DNA of 64,000 nt from Jiulongibacter sediminis (GTDB lineage Bacteria; Bacteroidota; Bacteroidia; Cytophagales; Spirosomataceae): the NCBI RefSeq assembly GCF_001306455.1, contig NZ_LGTQ01000010.1, positions 62,001 through 126,000 of the forward strand, in the 5' to 3' direction. Numbering within the stretch: position 1 is the stretch's first letter; each line of letters starts with the position of its first letter. Below are positions 34,440 to 43,500 of this stretch, in pieces. The notes below the pieces were generated by a model, which saw only the letters and a list, made by a program, of their open reading frames with translations, was not told where the DNA came from and did not search any database. A program made the position numbers and the translations under genes.

Positions 34440-35237
34440 TTAATCAATAACCACACGGCGGGTCACTCCATCATCTCCTTGACTTACAATGACGAAGTAG
34501 GTGCCTTTTTCGGCTTTTTTGAGTTCAAGCTGACCTACATATTCACCTTTGAAATTTTTGGCTTCTTTCTTCGCCACTACGTTGCCTTTGGTATCTAAAA
34601 TGGTGATGTTCACATCTCCTTCTTCAGGAGCGAAGAATTTAATATTCACAATCTCTGTATCCGGCTTATTCGGGAAAACGTCCAAGCCTCTAATCGTAGA
34701 AGACGGTGTAAATTCTCTGATCATATCGTCAGTCCAGGCATATACGCGAGGCATGCTTCTTTGAATCTGACGCGGAAGCTCTTCACCGAGTACTCTCATT
34801 TCGTCTCCAAACCTTTCCATCTCCCACTGGAACTCATCCCAACCATCTGAGCCACCCTTGCGACCTTTTTTGTAGACTCTTACACCCGGCGAACGATCAT
34901 GATGAAACTCGAAGTCTTCATCATCCATTTTAAATTCAAAGTCTTCGTCAAAATCTTCAAGACGCTCAATTCTGCGATCTTCATCAATTACAATTTTAAC
35001 TTTTTTGTCTTTGCCAATATCTCCGATTAGAGAATCTTGGAGGCTTTCCATCACTCGTTGACGTTCCGCTTCAGACATACCAGTGGCATCAATTTCTTTC
35101 TCGATCACTTGAACTTCACCATCGATATTCTTTTCCACCCTGATTTTGATTTTGTCTTCACTTTTTTGAGCGAAGACAGCCGTACTCATAAAGCCTGCAA
35201 AAGCCATCAGAGTTACTTTAGATAATAGATTTTTCAT
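34440..35237 (-). CDS. Secreted protein with T9SS type A-like C-terminal domain
   Basis: This 265-residue protein has a signal peptide (1-23, ending VFAQ). A strongly charged middle part follows, rich in Asp, Glu and Arg (about residues 25-150). The C-terminal domain (about 180-265) begins with LDVFPNKPDTEIVN and ends in TRRVVID, the pattern of the type A sorting domain with its short basic tail. It should be exported by the T9SS. No enzymatic motif is seen; the acidic middle part might bind cations. It is monocistronic and ends at the hairpin 34385-34417. Confidence 0.75.
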   Translation of the reverse strand: MKNLLSKVTLMAFAGFMSTAVFAQKSEDKIKIRVEKNIDGEVQVIEKEIDATGMSEAERQRVMESLQDSLIGDIGKDKKVKIVIDEDRRIERLEDFDEDFEFKMDDEDFEFHHDRSPGVRVYKKGRKGGSDGWDEFQWEMERFGDEMRVLGEELPRQIQRSMPRVYAWTDDMIREFTPSSTIRGLDVFPNKPDTEIVNIKFFAPEEGDVNITILDTKGNVVAKKEAKNFKGEYVGQLELKKAEKGTYFVIVSQGDDGVTRRVVID

Positions 35238-35447
35238 TTTTCATGTTGGTTTATTTTGACTTACTGCCTAGGCGGCAACAACAATACAAACTTAGACCTT
35301 CCATTTCTTAATTTCTGTTAAAGAAACTTAAAACAACAAACCACTCATTATCAATCCTTTATTCCTACTGAATTTAACTTTCCTCAAATCCGTTGTATAT
35401 TGCACTTTCAACGGCAATTTCCATTTGCCACCTTACGTTGCTTTAGT

Positions 35448-35639
35448 ATGTTAAAAAAAATTTCGATCATCCTCGCCTTTTTTATGCTAACCGGTGTCAG
35501 TTACAGCTGCTCCGTCCTTCAGCCTGACCATATCACCTTCTCCAAAAACAAAAGAGGGAAACGCAAGAAAAACGGTCGCTACAAAAAAAGAAAGAAGCTT
35601 TTCGGCAAAAAAAACGACTGCGACTGTCCGAAGCATTAA
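35448..35639 (+). CDS. Small exported basic protein, function unknown
   Basis: From the ATG at 35448 the product has 63 residues. A hydrophobic N-terminus (MLKKISIILAFFMLTGVSYSC) looks like a lipoprotein signal ending at Cys21, although Y-S-C is not an ideal lipobox. The mature part is extremely basic, with about 19 Lys or Arg in 40 residues, and ends in CDCPKH with two close cysteines. I rejected the TTG start at 35400, which only adds residues before the signal. Similar short K/R-rich lipoproteins are common in Bacteroidota but have no known role. Confidence 0.6.
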   Translation: MLKKISIILAFFMLTGVSYSCSVLQPDHITFSKNKRGKRKKNGRYKKRKKLFGKKNDCDCPKH

Positions 35640-35789
35640 TGAGCACTCTGATGTTTCGTTTTGATTCACAAGGTCAAACATCGAGTACCCTTCGTCCTGC
35701 CAATTTTAACTATTTCAAGACCTGTCAAAGCCCGATACCATCCATTTAAGCCAGATGGTCAAAATTATCTCGGAAATCAGCCGAGGTGA

Positions 35790-35821
35790 TTTTGTATTTT
35801 TCTTATTTCAACCTACTTTTG
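35790..35821 (+). promoter_or_regulatory. Promoter of sucD
   Basis: A -33 TTTTG (35790-35794) and a -7 TACTTTTG (35814-35821, full TAnnTTTG match) are separated by 19 bp. The ATG at 35877 gives a leader of about 49 nt. This is the best promoter match in the window. Confidence 0.65.
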
Positions 35822-35876
35822 GCATCCAAATGAAAAGGGGTATAAACTGCCCTTCAATCTCAAAAATTAATTTTAG

Positions 35877-36749
35877 ATGAGCGTACTGGTAAATAAAGAT
35901 TCCAAGGTTATAGTTCAGGGTTTTACTGGCTCTGAGGGTACATTCCATGCAAGTCAGATGATAGAGTATGGTACCAATGTGGTAGGTGGTGTAACGCCGG
36001 GTAAAGGTGGCCAGACGCACCTTGATCGTCCTGTTTTTAATACTGTTGAAGAAGCTGTAGAAAAAGCTGGTGCTGATGTATCTATCATTTTTGTACCTCC
36101 TGGATTTGCCGCAGACGCCATCATGGAAGCCGCAGATGCCGGTATTAAAGTGATCGTGTGTATCACTGAAGGTATTCCTACAAAAGATATGATCACTGCT
36201 AAGACCTACATTCAAGGTAAAGACTGTACGCTGATAGGCCCTAACTGTCCAGGTGTAATTACTCCGGGCGAAGCCAAAGTAGGTATCATGCCGGGTTTCA
36301 TCTTCAAGAAAGGAAAAATCGGAATCGTTTCTAAGTCAGGTACCTTAACATATGAAGCTGCTGACCAGATCGTTAAAGCTGGATACGGTATCTCTACTGC
36401 TATTGGTATTGGTGGTGACCCAATCATTGGTACTCCTACAAAGAATGCAGTTGAGTTGTTAATGAATGACCCTGAAACTGAAGCCATCGTTATGATCGGC
36501 GAAATTGGAGGAAACTATGAGGCTGTTGCTTCTGAATATATAAAATCAACTGGCAACAAGAAGCCAGTTGTTGGTTTCATTGCAGGTCAAACCGCTCCTA
36601 AAGGTAAACGTATGGGCCATGCCGGTGCTATCATCGGTGGAGCTGATGATACCGCTGAAGCAAAAATGAAAATTATGGCCGAGTGCGGTATTCACGTTGT
36701 GCAGTCACCTGCAGAAATTGGCGATATGATGGTGAAGGCTTTGAGCTAA
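35877..36749 (+). CDS. sucD: Succinate-CoA ligase, alpha subunit
   Basis: SucD with SucC makes ATP or GTP from succinyl-CoA in the TCA cycle. The 290-residue protein has the CoA-binding Rossmann N-terminus ([15 protein letters not shown]), the central [12 protein letters not shown] motif and the phosphohistidine in GHAGAIIGG (His248). Length matches the family. sucC is not adjacent, as is usual in Bacteroidota where the two are often unlinked. It has its own promoter and a terminator at 36777-36804. Confidence 0.97.
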   Translation: MSVLVNKDSKVIVQGFTGSEGTFHASQMIEYGTNVVGGVTPGKGGQTHLDRPVFNTVEEAVEKAGADVSIIFVPPGFAADAIMEAADAGIKVIVCITEGIPTKDMITAKTYIQGKDCTLIGPNCPGVITPGEAKVGIMPGFIFKKGKIGIVSKSGTLTYEAADQIVKAGYGISTAIGIGGDPIIGTPTKNAVELLMNDPETEAIVMIGEIGGNYEAVASEYIKSTGNKKPVVGFIAGQTAPKGKRMGHAGAIIGGADDTAEAKMKIMAECGIHVVQSPAEIGDMMVKALS

Positions 36750-36776
36750 ACTAATCTTCAAATACATAAATTTAGA

Positions 36777-36804
36777 GAAGGGCTGACGACAACATCAGCC
36801 CTTC
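36777..36804 (+). terminator. Intrinsic terminator of sucD
   Basis: A perfect 10-bp stem (GAAGGGCTGA at 36777-36786 with TCAGCCCTTC at 36795-36804) is followed by TTTTG, 27 bp after the sucD stop. Confidence 0.88.
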
Positions 36805-36903
36805 TTTTGTTCTTCATACAGTTCTTTTAAACCCTTGTATAGGTTTGACTCGTATGTCCCATGAATTTTGATTCAAAACGAATTAACAATTCACAAGCTT
36901 TAA

Positions 36904-36911
36904 TATATTTG
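36904..36911 (+). promoter_or_regulatory. -7 box of the hybrid kinase gene
   Basis: TATATTTG is a full match to TAnnTTTG, 21 bp upstream of the ATG at 36933. No -33 element with proper spacing was seen. Confidence 0.45.
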
Positions 36912-36932
36912 ACTAAGCCTTGTAAACTATAA

Positions 36933-39695
36933 ATGACAGCCAGAATACTCTGTATTTTGATTTTCTTGGGTTCTTTTCAGTTAAATGCCGCGAAAATTCC
37001 TTTAACGGGTGATATTGCCGAACCTCTCAACATTACATCACAAACTGAGTTTTTCGAGGATGTCAAAGGCACATCCGAGGTCAATAGTCTTTCTCATGAA
37101 AATTTTAAGCCCCTCAAAGGAGACTTTATGCTCGTCCCCTTTTCTGACAATGCCCTTTGGTTAAAAGTATCGTTAAAAAACGAAGCCAAATCAGGTCAGG
37201 AATGGATTCTTCAATATTCGAACGAATTATCAGAAGATATTCAGCTTTATCGCTATGATTCCACAAAATCAGCCTACATCCTGGCAGACACATGGGATAT
37301 TAACACCTCAAAAAAACGCAATTTTAAAGGACAAGAACCTTACTTTAAATTCACTCCAGCACGGCAAGAAACCATTTATTTAAGATTAAAAAATCAAAGG
37401 GGCATAAGAAGTAGCCTGTATATTTTTCCTGCCTCTATTTACCCGGATGTACTTCTTGATTATCAGGGTGAGCGACTTTTTCTTTTTGGGCTTCTGGCTT
37501 TCAGACTTTTACTGGTTCTAACCCTGGGTATTTTTGTAATCAAAGACAAAGGTTTCAGGGCATACTCACTCTTCATTCTTATCAAAACTTTTGGTTATTG
37601 GGGATTGATCAATGTGATGAATCCTGATTTTGTAACTTCAGTTGAGATTGGGAATAAAGTCAATTTCTTGTTTTATGCCTCTTCACCTTTCGGAGTTATT
37701 CTCTTCAGTCTAATGGTTCTTCCGCTAGAGAAACTTCCGGGCTGGATTAAAACAGGCTTCTATATCCTTTTGGCTTTATGTACTCTCTCTCATGTCATGG
37801 TCTGGGTTAGCTACAACTGGCATTATGTTTCCATGGGTCTGTGGGTGGTTTTAATGACTTCCGTCTTTTCTATCGGAAGTTTTGTGTACGCCGCTTGCCG
37901 TAAACTTCCAATTCAGAACTTCTATTCCATCCCATTTATGTTGGGCATTGGAGGTTATGTTCTTATGAATTTTCAGGTTCTCACAGGTATTAAGATTCCT
38001 TTGGCTCTTTTACTGGCTTTCATACTCCTCGTAGCTGAACTTTTGGTATTTATTTTCTTTTTAGGGCGAATTTTCAGTCAGACACAAATGAAAGGCATAA
38101 TTGCCGACCAGCAGCTGGAGAACGAGCGTATTCAATCTGAGAAACTGATGGAGCTTGATAATCTGAAAACAAGTTTCTTTACTAACATTTCACACGAACT
38201 CAAAACACCTTTAACACTGATCAGTGGGCCGCTGGCGGAATTAAGAAAGCGTTATCCGGAGGAAAAGTTGCTGGATATGATGCAGCCAAACGTTACCCGC
38301 CTTCGTGATCTGGTGAGTCAGATACTGGACATTCAAAAACTAGACTCTGGTAAAGAGCCGCCATTTATCGTAAAAGCAGATCTTGCCCGGCAAATCAGGC
38401 TGCAGGTACTTTCATTTGAGTCATTGGCTACGGCCAAAAACATGAAATTAAGTTTCGGCCAAAATAAAGAGGAATTTGAGGCTTATTTTGATGATGATAA
38501 ACTGAATAAAATTATCAGCAACCTTTTATCAAATGCCATTAAATATTCCCCTGAGGTCAGCGAAGTTTTGGTCAATGTACACTATGACATTCGGCCCAAA
38601 AAAGTTAGCATTAGTGTAGCGGATAGTGGTTTCGGTATTCCTGAGAAAGATATCCTTCATATTTTCGATAAGTTCTATCAGGTTAATTCTCAAAAGCATC
38701 AGGGCTCTGGCGTGGGACTTTCTTTGGTGAAAGAACTTGTAGATTTGCTTCAAGGTAAAATTGAAGTGTTTAGTAACACTGGGGTGGGAACCACATTTTT
38801 GGTAGAGCTACCGGCAGATGAGAAAACCTGGCAGAATTTTGTTGATGAAGAAAGCAAACCTTCCGCCGACTTCATTATTCCGGAAAAAACATCAAAAAAC
38901 GCACAGTCCCATTCCGGTGAAGATCAAAGGCATGATGAGAAAAAACTGATTCTAATCGTAGAAGATAATCCTGATATGCAGGAGTATCTTTTCGAGATAT
39001 TGCATGAAGAGTATGACCTTATCAGAGCTTTTGACGGAAAAGAAGGGATTCTAAAGGCAGGTATGGAGATCCCGGATCTAATCATTACCGATTTGATGAT
39101 GCCCGTTATGGATGGTCTGGAGTTTAGTAAAAATATCAGGGAGAATTTAGCTTCAAGCCATGTGCCAATAATCATGCTCACTGCAAAAAGTGACAAAACC
39201 GCCAAGTTGCAGAGTTTAGAAATTGGTATCGATCATTACCTGACCAAGCCCTTTGACCCGGACGAACTGATTGGTGTTATCAATAGCTGCCTTTCAAACA
39301 GGGCCATACTTAGGGAAGCCTTTTCTCAAAATGTGGCAGAGCCAGCTCTTAAAATTGAAAAAGAAACCAATCCTTGGGAGAAAGCTTTCATCGCGGAATT
39401 ACAGGATTTTCTGGAAATCCACTATCAGGACTCATCACTTTCAGTACCCGCTATTGCGACAAAAATGAACATGAGTGAGTCGCAATTGAGAAGAAAACTC
39501 AAAAGCATCAGCTCTTATTCTCCCAATGAATACATCAGAAAGTTCAGACTTCAGAAAGCTCTATTTCTGTTACAGACTACTGAAACCAGTGTCTCTGAGA
39601 TCGCTTTCAAAGTCGGATTTGAGAATCTATCCTATTTTTCAAAAATCTTCCAGTCAGAATTCAACAAAGCACCCTCTGAGGTTCCGAGAAGTTAA
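36933..39695 (+). CDS. Hybrid two-component regulator: 7TMR-DISM sensor, kinase, receiver, AraC output
   Basis: This 920-residue protein combines a whole two-component system. After a signal peptide (1-20) comes a 7TMR-DISM extracellular beta domain (about 25-165), seven membrane helices (about 180-395), HisKA with NISHELKTP (His421), a HATPase domain with NLLSNAIKYS and GSGVGLSLVKEL, a receiver domain with TDLMMPVMDG (Asp720), and an AraC-type helix-turn-helix pair (about 810-918). Most Bacteroidota one-protein systems use beta-propeller sensors for glycans; this one uses the DISM type, which senses small carbohydrates or other ligands. It lies just upstream of the LytTR gene and the giant surface protein gene, so it probably controls this region. 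The first operator copy begins 8 bp after its stop. Confidence 0.92.
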   Translation: MTARILCILIFLGSFQLNAAKIPLTGDIAEPLNITSQTEFFEDVKGTSEVNSLSHENFKPLKGDFMLVPFSDNALWLKVSLKNEAKSGQEWILQYSNELSEDIQLYRYDSTKSAYILADTWDINTSKKRNFKGQEPYFKFTPARQETIYLRLKNQRGIRSSLYIFPASIYPDVLLDYQGERLFLFGLLAFRLLLVLTLGIFVIKDKGFRAYSLFILIKTFGYWGLINVMNPDFVTSVEIGNKVNFLFYASSPFGVILFSLMVLPLEKLPGWIKTGFYILLALCTLSHVMVWVSYNWHYVSMGLWVVLMTSVFSIGSFVYAACRKLPIQNFYSIPFMLGIGGYVLMNFQVLTGIKIPLALLLAFILLVAELLVFIFFLGRIFSQTQMKGIIADQQLENERIQSEKLMELDNLKTSFFTNISHELKTPLTLISGPLAELRKRYPEEKLLDMMQPNVTRLRDLVSQILDIQKLDSGKEPPFIVKADLARQIRLQVLSFESLATAKNMKLSFGQNKEEFEAYFDDDKLNKIISNLLSNAIKYSPEVSEVLVNVHYDIRPKKVSISVADSGFGIPEKDILHIFDKFYQVNSQKHQGSGVGLSLVKELVDLLQGKIEVFSNTGVGTTFLVELPADEKTWQNFVDEESKPSADFIIPEKTSKNAQSHSGEDQRHDEKKLILIVEDNPDMQEYLFEILHEEYDLIRAFDGKEGILKAGMEIPDLIITDLMMPVMDGLEFSKNIRENLASSHVPIIMLTAKSDKTAKLQSLEIGIDHYLTKPFDPDELIGVINSCLSNRAILREAFSQNVAEPALKIEKETNPWEKAFIAELQDFLEIHYQDSSLSVPAIATKMNMSESQLRRKLKSISSYSPNEYIRKFRLQKALFLLQTTETSVSEIAFKVGFENLSYFSKIFQSEFNKAPSEVPRS

Positions 39696-39702
39696 GTTCA
39701 GC

Positions 39703-39765
39703 CTGAAATAAGTCAAAGATTGTCCGAAATGTGTTAATGCCGAAATAGGGTTTTCATGAGTTTTG
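39703..39765 (+). promoter_or_regulatory. LytTR-type operator copy 1 and weak -7 box upstream of the LytTR gene
   Basis: The 36-bp element at 39703-39738 is 30/36 identical to the one at 40438-40473. Within it, arms TAAGTCAAA (39709-39717) and TGTGTTAAT (39730-39738) are separated by 12 bp, the architecture of LytTR sites. GAGTTTTG (39758-39765) follows after 19 bp as a -7 box lacking the first T. The GTG start is at 39788. Confidence 0.65.
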
Positions 39766-39787
39766 AAGTCTCAAAAACTCAATCACC

Positions 39788-40105
39788 GTGAAAAAACTAA
39801 TCTTACCTTCCAAACAGGAAATTCCACTAGACGAAATAGTTTATCTGGAGAGCGATAGCAATTACACCCAAATCTACATTAGAGGGCAAAGACGGATTAT
39901 CGCCGCCAAGAGTCTTTGCCATGTTTTTAACGGCATCACAACAGATAGTTTTATAAGGATTAACCGAAGCCAAGTTATCAATACCTTGTATGTCAAAGGC
40001 TTTTTAAGTTCAGATCAGTTTGCACTGATTACCCTTAAGAACGGGCAAACTCTAAAGACCTCCCGGAGAAGAACCGACAATTTTTTAAAAGCTATTCAGG
40101 CATAA
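39788..40105 (+). CDS. Free-standing LytTR DNA-binding regulator
   Basis: The 105-residue protein is almost only a LytTR domain: IVYLESDSNYTQIYI (about 17-31), the SLCHVFNGIT and FIRINRSQVIN region and the terminal KNGQTLKTSRRR. LytTR domains bind DNA direct repeats through beta strands and usually follow a receiver domain. Here there is none, so its activity must depend on amount or on another signal. The start codon is GTG. Matching LytTR-like direct repeats lie in front of this gene and in front of the giant surface protein gene downstream, so I infer autoregulation and control of that gene. The AraC-output hybrid kinase is directly upstream. Confidence 0.88.
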   Translation: MKKLILPSKQEIPLDEIVYLESDSNYTQIYIRGQRRIIAAKSLCHVFNGITTDSFIRINRSQVINTLYVKGFLSSDQFALITLKNGQTLKTSRRRTDNFLKAIQA

Positions 40106-40572
40106 AATTCAATATCGAATAACTATTGAATGGCTATTCTCCATTTCAATTTTTAGTCATTAAGCGTATTCATGAGGTTTTCTCCAAAAACTCTGCAGAA
40201 TGATATCCAAAAACTCAAAAACCACACCACCGAAACCTCAGCAAAGCCTCCGGGTATTTCAACAAGAGCAACGGTGAAACAGTCATCGGAAATCTGGTTT
40301 ATAAATGTGATAAAGGAATCTATTTAGAGGAGGTTTTAAAAAATCAAGGCAGTGCTGTGCAAAGGCCAAAAGCAGATTTTTAGAATGCCAGAGGCTGGTC
40401 AAAAAGGACATAGATAGAGAGCTATGACAGCTTCTGACTGAAATGAGTCAAAGGTTGGCTGATTTGTGTTAATCCAAACGAATAACCAGATACGATCTTT
40501 GGCCAAATCCTTTCGTCTTAAAAACGTAGCTCAAACTGAGCCAATGTTCCTGAAAACATACCTGCGAAAACT
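40106..40572 (+). other. 467-bp intergenic region with operator and possible relic frame
   Basis: The region between the LytTR gene and the giant gene contains the second operator copy (40438-40473). An open frame at 40204-40383 (59 codons, stop TAG at 40381) has no start codon but reads like coding sequence (KASGYFNKSNGETVIGN, KGIYLEEVLKNQGSAVQ) and may be a gene relic. Nothing else is recognisable. Confidence 0.5.
40438..40501 (+). promoter_or_regulatory. LytTR-type operator copy 2 and weak -7 box upstream of the giant gene
   Basis: The 36-bp element at 40438-40473 has arms TGAGTCAAA (40444-40452) and TGTGTTAAT (40465-40473), with a 12-bp spacer. GATCTTTG (40494-40501) follows after 20 bp. 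The same element and the same kind of -7 box precede the LytTR gene. The ATG at 40573 lies about 70 bp downstream. Confidence 0.65.
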
Positions 40573-43500
40573 ATGAAGAAACTTTTCTTATTTCTTATTA
40601 CTCTTTCCCTTTCATATTTACCAAAAACAAATGCCCAGCAATTGAACGCTACATTTAGTGTAGCTAGTGGAAACCGGCTTCAAATGGTACTCCATGAGGA
40701 TGCCTATTTCCAATTTTCACAGAGTTATCATTTCACCGATCCTAATCCGGCTTTAGCAGTGGTCATTAAAAATGTATATAGTTCGGCCAAACTAAACAGC
40801 CATGGCACGGCCACCGGCCCCGGATATACCACCACAGGCGGGCAAAGCGGAAGTGTTACAGCTTTCGGAACATATGGATCTTCATATGGACAATTCGACG
40901 TGAACACCGATGAGGTCATTGTTTTCGAAGCTGCAAATGCCATTGCCAATGGAGCTGTTTTGACCATTCCCGCTGGCACCTATCTTCATGATGTAAATTC
41001 ATACAATTCCGGAAACGGCGGGGTATTCAATGCAGGTCCTTATACTGCAATTATCCCGGATGAGCCCTTTACGGGTGTTGCTGCTACCATGATAACCCCA
41101 CCCACTTATTCCTTATCTCAGGGGGATATCGCTTTTGTGGGATACAATACAGATACACCAGATGGTTATTCTTTTGTGACCCTAGCAGATATTCCAGCCG
41201 GAGAAGTTATCTATTTTACAGATCAGGGGTGGCATGAAGATGACTCCTGGTACCCTAGTACGGAGACGCATTTAAAATGGACTGCTCCAGCCGGAGGGTT
41301 ATCAGCAGGCTCCATTGTATCCATTATTGAGACATCGCCAGATGTTTTACAAATTACAGGAGGGGGTACGTTAGGACCTTTGGTGACTACTGATGGCTTC
41401 ACACCTTCTAGTTTTAACCTATCGGCAGGTGATGCCATTCTGGCCTATCAGGGAGCCATTGGCACGGCGAACCCAAGTTTTATTGCCGGTCTTAATGGTG
41501 ATGACAATTATGCTCACACGACTGGCTGCGATAATCCGACTACTAAATGGTTTACAAATACTATTTCAGGGTGTACTCCTGGGGGAGCTCCCACCAGCCC
41601 GTCAAACGACATAACTACTCTTCCTGACGATTTAACCAACGGAGTCAATGCCGTCATGCTAAACCCTGACCCAGTAACCGAGGTTGATAATTATAAATAC
41701 AATGGTATTTTTTCAGGCTCACAGTCGCAATTGTTGGCAGCAATCAATGATTACACGAACTGGATACGAGATGATGGAACCAATCAGGACATTACGCCTT
41801 CCGATTATAACGGTGGGAATGGCTTCACCATTGGAGGCAATCCTCCTACCGCCAGCTCGTTTGCTTCTACGGCTTACGAGAACTTAATATTCACATTTTC
41901 TACATCTGATTTCGGATATACAGACGGAGATTCTGACCCCTTAGATCATGTGTTGATTGAGTCAATTCCTGCTGTAGGCACATTGTATCTCGATGCTGAT
42001 AATGACGACCTTTTCGACGGTGGCGAAACAATCTCAATGAATGATCAAATCAGTAAAGCAGATCTGGACGCCGGCAACCTTCAATATATTCAGAATGGAA
42101 GCACAAATACTTCTTTTCAATTTGAGGTGAATGACGGATCGGCAAATAGTTCAGGAAATTATATTGCCACCATAAGTGTATTACCCGTTCCAACCGTATC
42201 ACTGAGCGTCACCCCTGAATCCAAATCTGAGTCCATCACTACGTCAACGGCAGTAACAGCAACATTGTCCAACGCATATGGAGCTGCCACTACAGTGAAT
42301 CTAAGTTTTAGCGGAACAGCGATAGGCTCCGGCGTGGATTATAGCCGAAGTGGTACCAATATTCTCATCCCTTCAGGAAACACAAGCAATAGCATTAGTC
42401 TCACCAACGTTCCTGATGCCCTATACGAAGGAAATGAAAGTATTGAGATAGACATAACTAGTGTTAGCAACGGTACCGAAAGTGGTACTCAGCAAGTCAC
42501 CTATACCATAATCGATGATGATTCTCCCCCTAATGCAACCTTGGAGGTCCTAGGCAATTACAACCCTATTACTGACGAGAGTGGTGGTCAGGCTTACATC
42601 CGTGGCAAAATAGATGCGGTGGCAGGTACCACCGTTTTCATTCCACTTTCTTTTAGTGGGACTGCCACCGGAGGAGGGACTGACTATTCAATTACCGGAA
42701 ATACAATTACCTTATCTCCCGGAGAGACCATGGACAGTATAAGGGTGACATCTCAATACGACGGGATACCCGAGGGTGACGAAACCGTTATCATTGATAT
42801 GGGAACTCCCACAAATGCCGTGGAGAGTGGAACGCAACAAGTGACGGTAGTGATTAAAGACGAAGATGGAGGATATCCCGAAATAAATATTAAAGGAAAT
42901 GGTCAGAATATAGCCGATGGAGCCAACAATCCTACAGTATCCGACAGTACCGATTTCGGCAGCGTTAATGCGGCTTCTGGCAGCAATACCAATACCTTTA
43001 TTATAGAAAATAATGGTGGTGTTACCCTGAATATCAGCAGTATAACTTCAACCGGTGCCAATAGCAGCGAGTTTGTGGTTAGTAACGTTCCATCTTCAAT
43101 AGCAGCATCAAGTTCAGCCACTTTTGATGTAACTTTTGACCCGACAGCCGTTGGTGTTAGAACTGCTACCATTACTGTAAATAGTGATGACTCAGATGAG
43201 GCCGTTTATGATTTTTCTGTTCAAGGTACAGGAACAAACGTGTGCACCTCTGTAGCCACCGCAACCGAGACTATGACATGGACCGGTAGCGTAAATTCAG
43301 ACTGGACGAACCCTTGCAACTGGGCACCTTATGGTGTACCTACGGCTACTAACGAGGTAATTATCAATGACGGCCCGAATGATCCTCTTATTAGTTCTGG
43401 TACAGTCCAGGTAGGCACAATGTTTGTTTCTGGATCTGGTGCCAGCCTTACGATAAATTCTGGAGCAACCTTAACCATTTCGGGAAGTGTTCAAACATTA

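Noticed and set aside
35650-35682. Inverted repeat GATGTTT / AAACATC after the small basic gene
   Set aside because: The 19-bp spacer and lack of a T run make it a poor terminator, and it has no clear link to the sucD promoter.
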